DNA from: Fibrobacter succinogenes
Lineage (GTDB): Bacteria; Fibrobacterota; Fibrobacteria; Fibrobacterales; CADBQJ01
Assembly: GCA_902796785.1 (NCBI GenBank)
Contig: CADBQJ010000186.1
Location: 1-5,569, forward strand
Reading direction: 5' to 3'
DNA length: 5,569 bases
Each line of letters starts with the position of its first letter. The first letter of the stretch is position 1. The position numbers and the translations under genes are program-made. Shown here piece by piece: positions 5,072 through 5,569 of the stretch. Below the pieces are notes generated by a model. The model was not told the DNA's origin. It saw only the letters and a list, made by a program, of their open reading frames with translations, and did not search any database.

Positions 5072-5569
5072 TGGAACCGGTCTACCTCGACAACGCCGCC
5101 ACCTCCTGGCCGAAGCCGCCCGAAGTCGCCGCGGCGACGGAACGCGCGCTGCGCGAGGGCGGTACCTACGGCCGCGCCGCGACGCCGCGGAGCTGGCGCG
5201 CGACCGCGGAGGTCGAGGGATGCCGCGACCTGCTCGCCGCGGAGATCGGCGTCGGGACGCCGGAGCGCGTCGCCTTCGCGCTCAACGCCACGCAGGCGCT
5301 CAACGCGGTCCTCTTCGGGCTGGAGCTCCGCGACTGCGAGATCCTGGTCTCGCCGCTGGAGCACAACTCCGTCTCGCGCCCCGTGGAGCGCCTGGTCCGC
5401 GCGTTCGGCTGCGCGGCCCGCGTCATGCCCGCGGACGCCGACGGCCGGGTGCGGTGCGACGAGCTCCGCCGCGCCGTCACGCCGGGGACGAAGCTCGCCG
5501 TGGTCTGCCACATGAGCAACGTCAACGGGCTCCTGCAGCCCCTGCGCGAGATCAAGGAGGCGCTCGGCG
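5071..5569 (+). CDS. Cysteine desulfurase-like class V aminotransferase (3' truncated by the window end)
   Basis: The first 166 residues of a PLP-dependent NifS/SufS-like enzyme are visible, starting at the ATG of a TGATG overlap with yedF. The signature YLDNAATSWPKP (residues 5-16) opens the protein. FALNATQALNAVL (69-81) is the cofactor-phosphate-binding region. LEHNSVSRP (96-104) carries the conserved His98 expected to stack on PLP. VVCHMSNVNG (144-153) is the family's S-N-V-x-G segment. The spacing fits the cysteine desulfurase subfamily (related to Enterococcus EF2568) often encoded beside yedF and selD. The PLP-binding Lys and the catalytic Cys lie beyond the window, so activity cannot be confirmed. 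The presumed role is release of S or Se from cysteine or selenocysteine for the selenium pathway. GRAATPRSWRAT at 34-45 departs from the usual GRS-like segment. Confidence 0.9.
   Translation, partial: MEPVYLDNAATSWPKPPEVAAATERALREGGTYGRAATPRSWRATAEVEGCRDLLAAEIGVGTPERVAFALNATQALNAVLFGLELRDCEILVSPLEHNSVSRPVERLVRAFGCAARVMPADADGRVRCDELRRAVTPGTKLAVVCHMSNVNGLLQPLREIKEALG

Overview
This is a very GC-rich bacterial window in which every recognisable gene lies on the + strand. The proteins are housekeeping and selenium-trait families. No single gene fixes the taxon. The composition, a bacterial GlnRS and a motif upstream of glnS matching the Bacteroidota-type TAnnTTTG promoter element would fit a GC-rich member of the PVC/Bacteroidota side of the tree, for example Kiritimatiellota or Verrucomicrobiota. 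That placement is an inference with low to moderate confidence.

Layout. Positions 1-318 hold the 3' end of an Ala/Pro-rich protein that finishes in one C-terminal membrane segment. It is followed by a good intrinsic terminator (about 345-378). Next come yebC (431-1162) and ruvC (1125-1664), which overlap by 38 bp. After a 33-bp gap containing a promoter-like element, a tightly packed run begins: glnS (1698-3401), mnmH/selU (3406-4419), yedF (4421-5071) and a class V aminotransferase / cysteine desulfurase-like gene (from 5071, running off the window). Junctions within this run are 4 nt, 1 nt and a 1-nt TGATG overlap, so it is almost certainly one operon.

How the genes fit together. YebC and RuvC form the familiar yebC-ruvC pair (translation or transcription factor plus Holliday junction resolvase), here without ruvA or ruvB following. 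In the second operon, MnmH converts 2-thiouridine to 2-selenouridine at the wobble base of tRNA-Gln, tRNA-Lys and tRNA-Glu. YedF is a family restricted to selenium users, and the cysteine desulfurase-like enzyme could mobilise S or Se from (seleno)cysteine. Selenophosphate synthetase (selD) is expected nearby but is not in the window. GlnRS at the head of the operon charges one of MnmH's three tRNA substrates, which makes its linkage to the selenium genes the most interesting arrangement here. I found no mobile element, CRISPR array, tRNA or rRNA, and no clearly novel system.
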